Below, piece after piece: positions 6,043 to 6,384 of a stretch of 6,384 nucleotides of DNA. The stretch comes from CAZTLI01 sp964614375 (GTDB lineage: Bacteria > Chloroflexota > Anaerolineae > Aggregatilineales > Phototrophicaceae): NCBI GenBank assembly GCA_964614375.1, contig CAZTLI010000322.1, forward strand, positions 1 through 6,384. The letters run 5' to 3'. Both the position numbers and the translations under genes were made by a program. Position 1 is the first letter of the stretch. Each line of letters opens with the position of its first letter. The notes beneath the pieces are model-generated. The model was not told the DNA's origin and did not search any database. It was given only the letters and a program-made list of their open reading frames with translations.

Positions 6043-6048
6043 TATAAT
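6043..6048 (+). promoter_or_regulatory. -10 box (TATAAT) for the right-edge gene
   Basis: A perfect TATAAT in the context TCGGCGTTATAAT resembles the box at 852-857 (TCGCGTTTATAAT). Start is expected near 6055. As in that promoter, no -35 of normal quality is found at 16-18 bases; TTGAAG at 6015-6020 is 22 bases away, which is too far. Confidence 0.5.
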
Positions 6049-6125
6049 CTTAATGTTTCGCCAATGAAACCCATGCTAGGATTTAAATATCAAGAAGACA
6101 TTGCATCGCAGCAGGAAAAATCGCA

Positions 6126-6384
6126 TTGTTGAACGAAACGCAAGAAGTGCCGATCATTGAATTCCAAACCGAAGAGTTGGAAGCCACACCCTGGATCGAA
6201 ACCTGGTGGGCCAACGCCAAAGCCGACAGTCGGCATGTCATGCGCGTGTTCAAACTGGACGCACTGCCAACAACCCACGCCGAACTCCATTCATTGCTCG
6301 CAGAGGTACTGGCAGACCACGAGCGTGTTCGCCGCGCCTACTTCCCGCCCTATGCTCGTGACGCGCGATTTTACCTGCTGACGG
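6126..6384 (+). CDS. Unrecognised protein, N-terminal part only, probable TTG start
   Basis: An open frame runs off the right edge, with 86 codons present. Codon third positions are GC-rich in this frame and not in the overlapping ones. The translation begins LLNETQEVPIIEFQ, then ATPWIETWWANAK and HVMRVFKLDAL, followed by a charged helix (HAELHSLLAEVLADHERVRR) and AYFPPYARDARFYLLT. I do not recognise the family. No signal peptide or membrane segment is seen, so a cytosolic location is likely. Start choice: the frame is closed by TAA at 6084 and no ATG lies between that stop and the conserved-looking start. AGGA at 6113-6116 is 9 bases from TTG at 6126 and 12 from TTG at 6129. GTG at 6147 or ATG at 6240 are less likely. 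Partial at the 3' end. Confidence 0.65.
   Translation, partial: MLNETQEVPIIEFQTEELEATPWIETWWANAKADSRHVMRVFKLDALPTTHAELHSLLAEVLADHERVRRAYFPPYARDARFYLLT

Noticed and set aside
6157..6381. An ATG-started plus-strand frame at the right edge
   Set aside because: Its translation is Pro/Lys/Cys-rich and its third positions are not GC-biased; the frame beginning at TTG 6126 is far more coding-like.

Overview
The window looks like ordinary chromosome from a free-living bacterium of mid GC content (slightly above half by eye). The best guess is Chloroflexota, Anaerolineae-like. That rests on the style of the two small SpoIIAA/STAS-like paralogues and of the secreted N-terminal-domain + SH3 + lectin-like protein. 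It is an inference from family resemblance, not a proof of taxonomy.

Layout, left to right. A DedA-family membrane protein (15-683, +) comes first. Next are two tandem paralogues (889-1323 and 1488-2072, +), about 70% identical over 130 residues, each with its own TATAAT promoter. The second carries a roughly 64-residue Lys/Ala/Pro/Thr-rich tail, and a perfect dyad sits inside its promoter. The second paralogue converges on a small ICMT-like membrane methyltransferase homologue (2069-2569, -), and both stop codons lie in the same CTAG. Further on are a GlcG/HbpS-like protein (2784-3188, -) and, divergent from it, a secreted 503-residue protein (3379-4890, +). That protein has a signal peptide, an SH3b domain and a C-terminal domain that closely resembles the Ca-dependent lectin LecA (PA-IL).

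The stop codon of the secreted gene lies inside a 114-bp imperfect palindrome (4883-4996) that looks like a REP- or MITE-type interspersed element. A second short hairpin (5022-5043) follows it, at the 3' end of a minus-strand gene (5050-5853) for a phage head-tail connector (gp6-like) protein. That protein carries a beta-rich module usually met in phage structural proteins. No other phage gene is visible. The right edge holds the start of an unrecognised plus-strand gene (6126 to the window end) that appears to begin with TTG. It is preceded by a TATAAT box, a short direct repeat and a possible 22-codon leader ORF.

The genes do not form one pathway. Most look monocistronic, with their own control regions. 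The most distinctive items are the paralogue pair with its tail and operator-like dyad, the secreted LecA-like protein, the palindromic element over its stop codon, and the isolated phage connector gene. No tRNA, rRNA, CRISPR array or transposase was seen.
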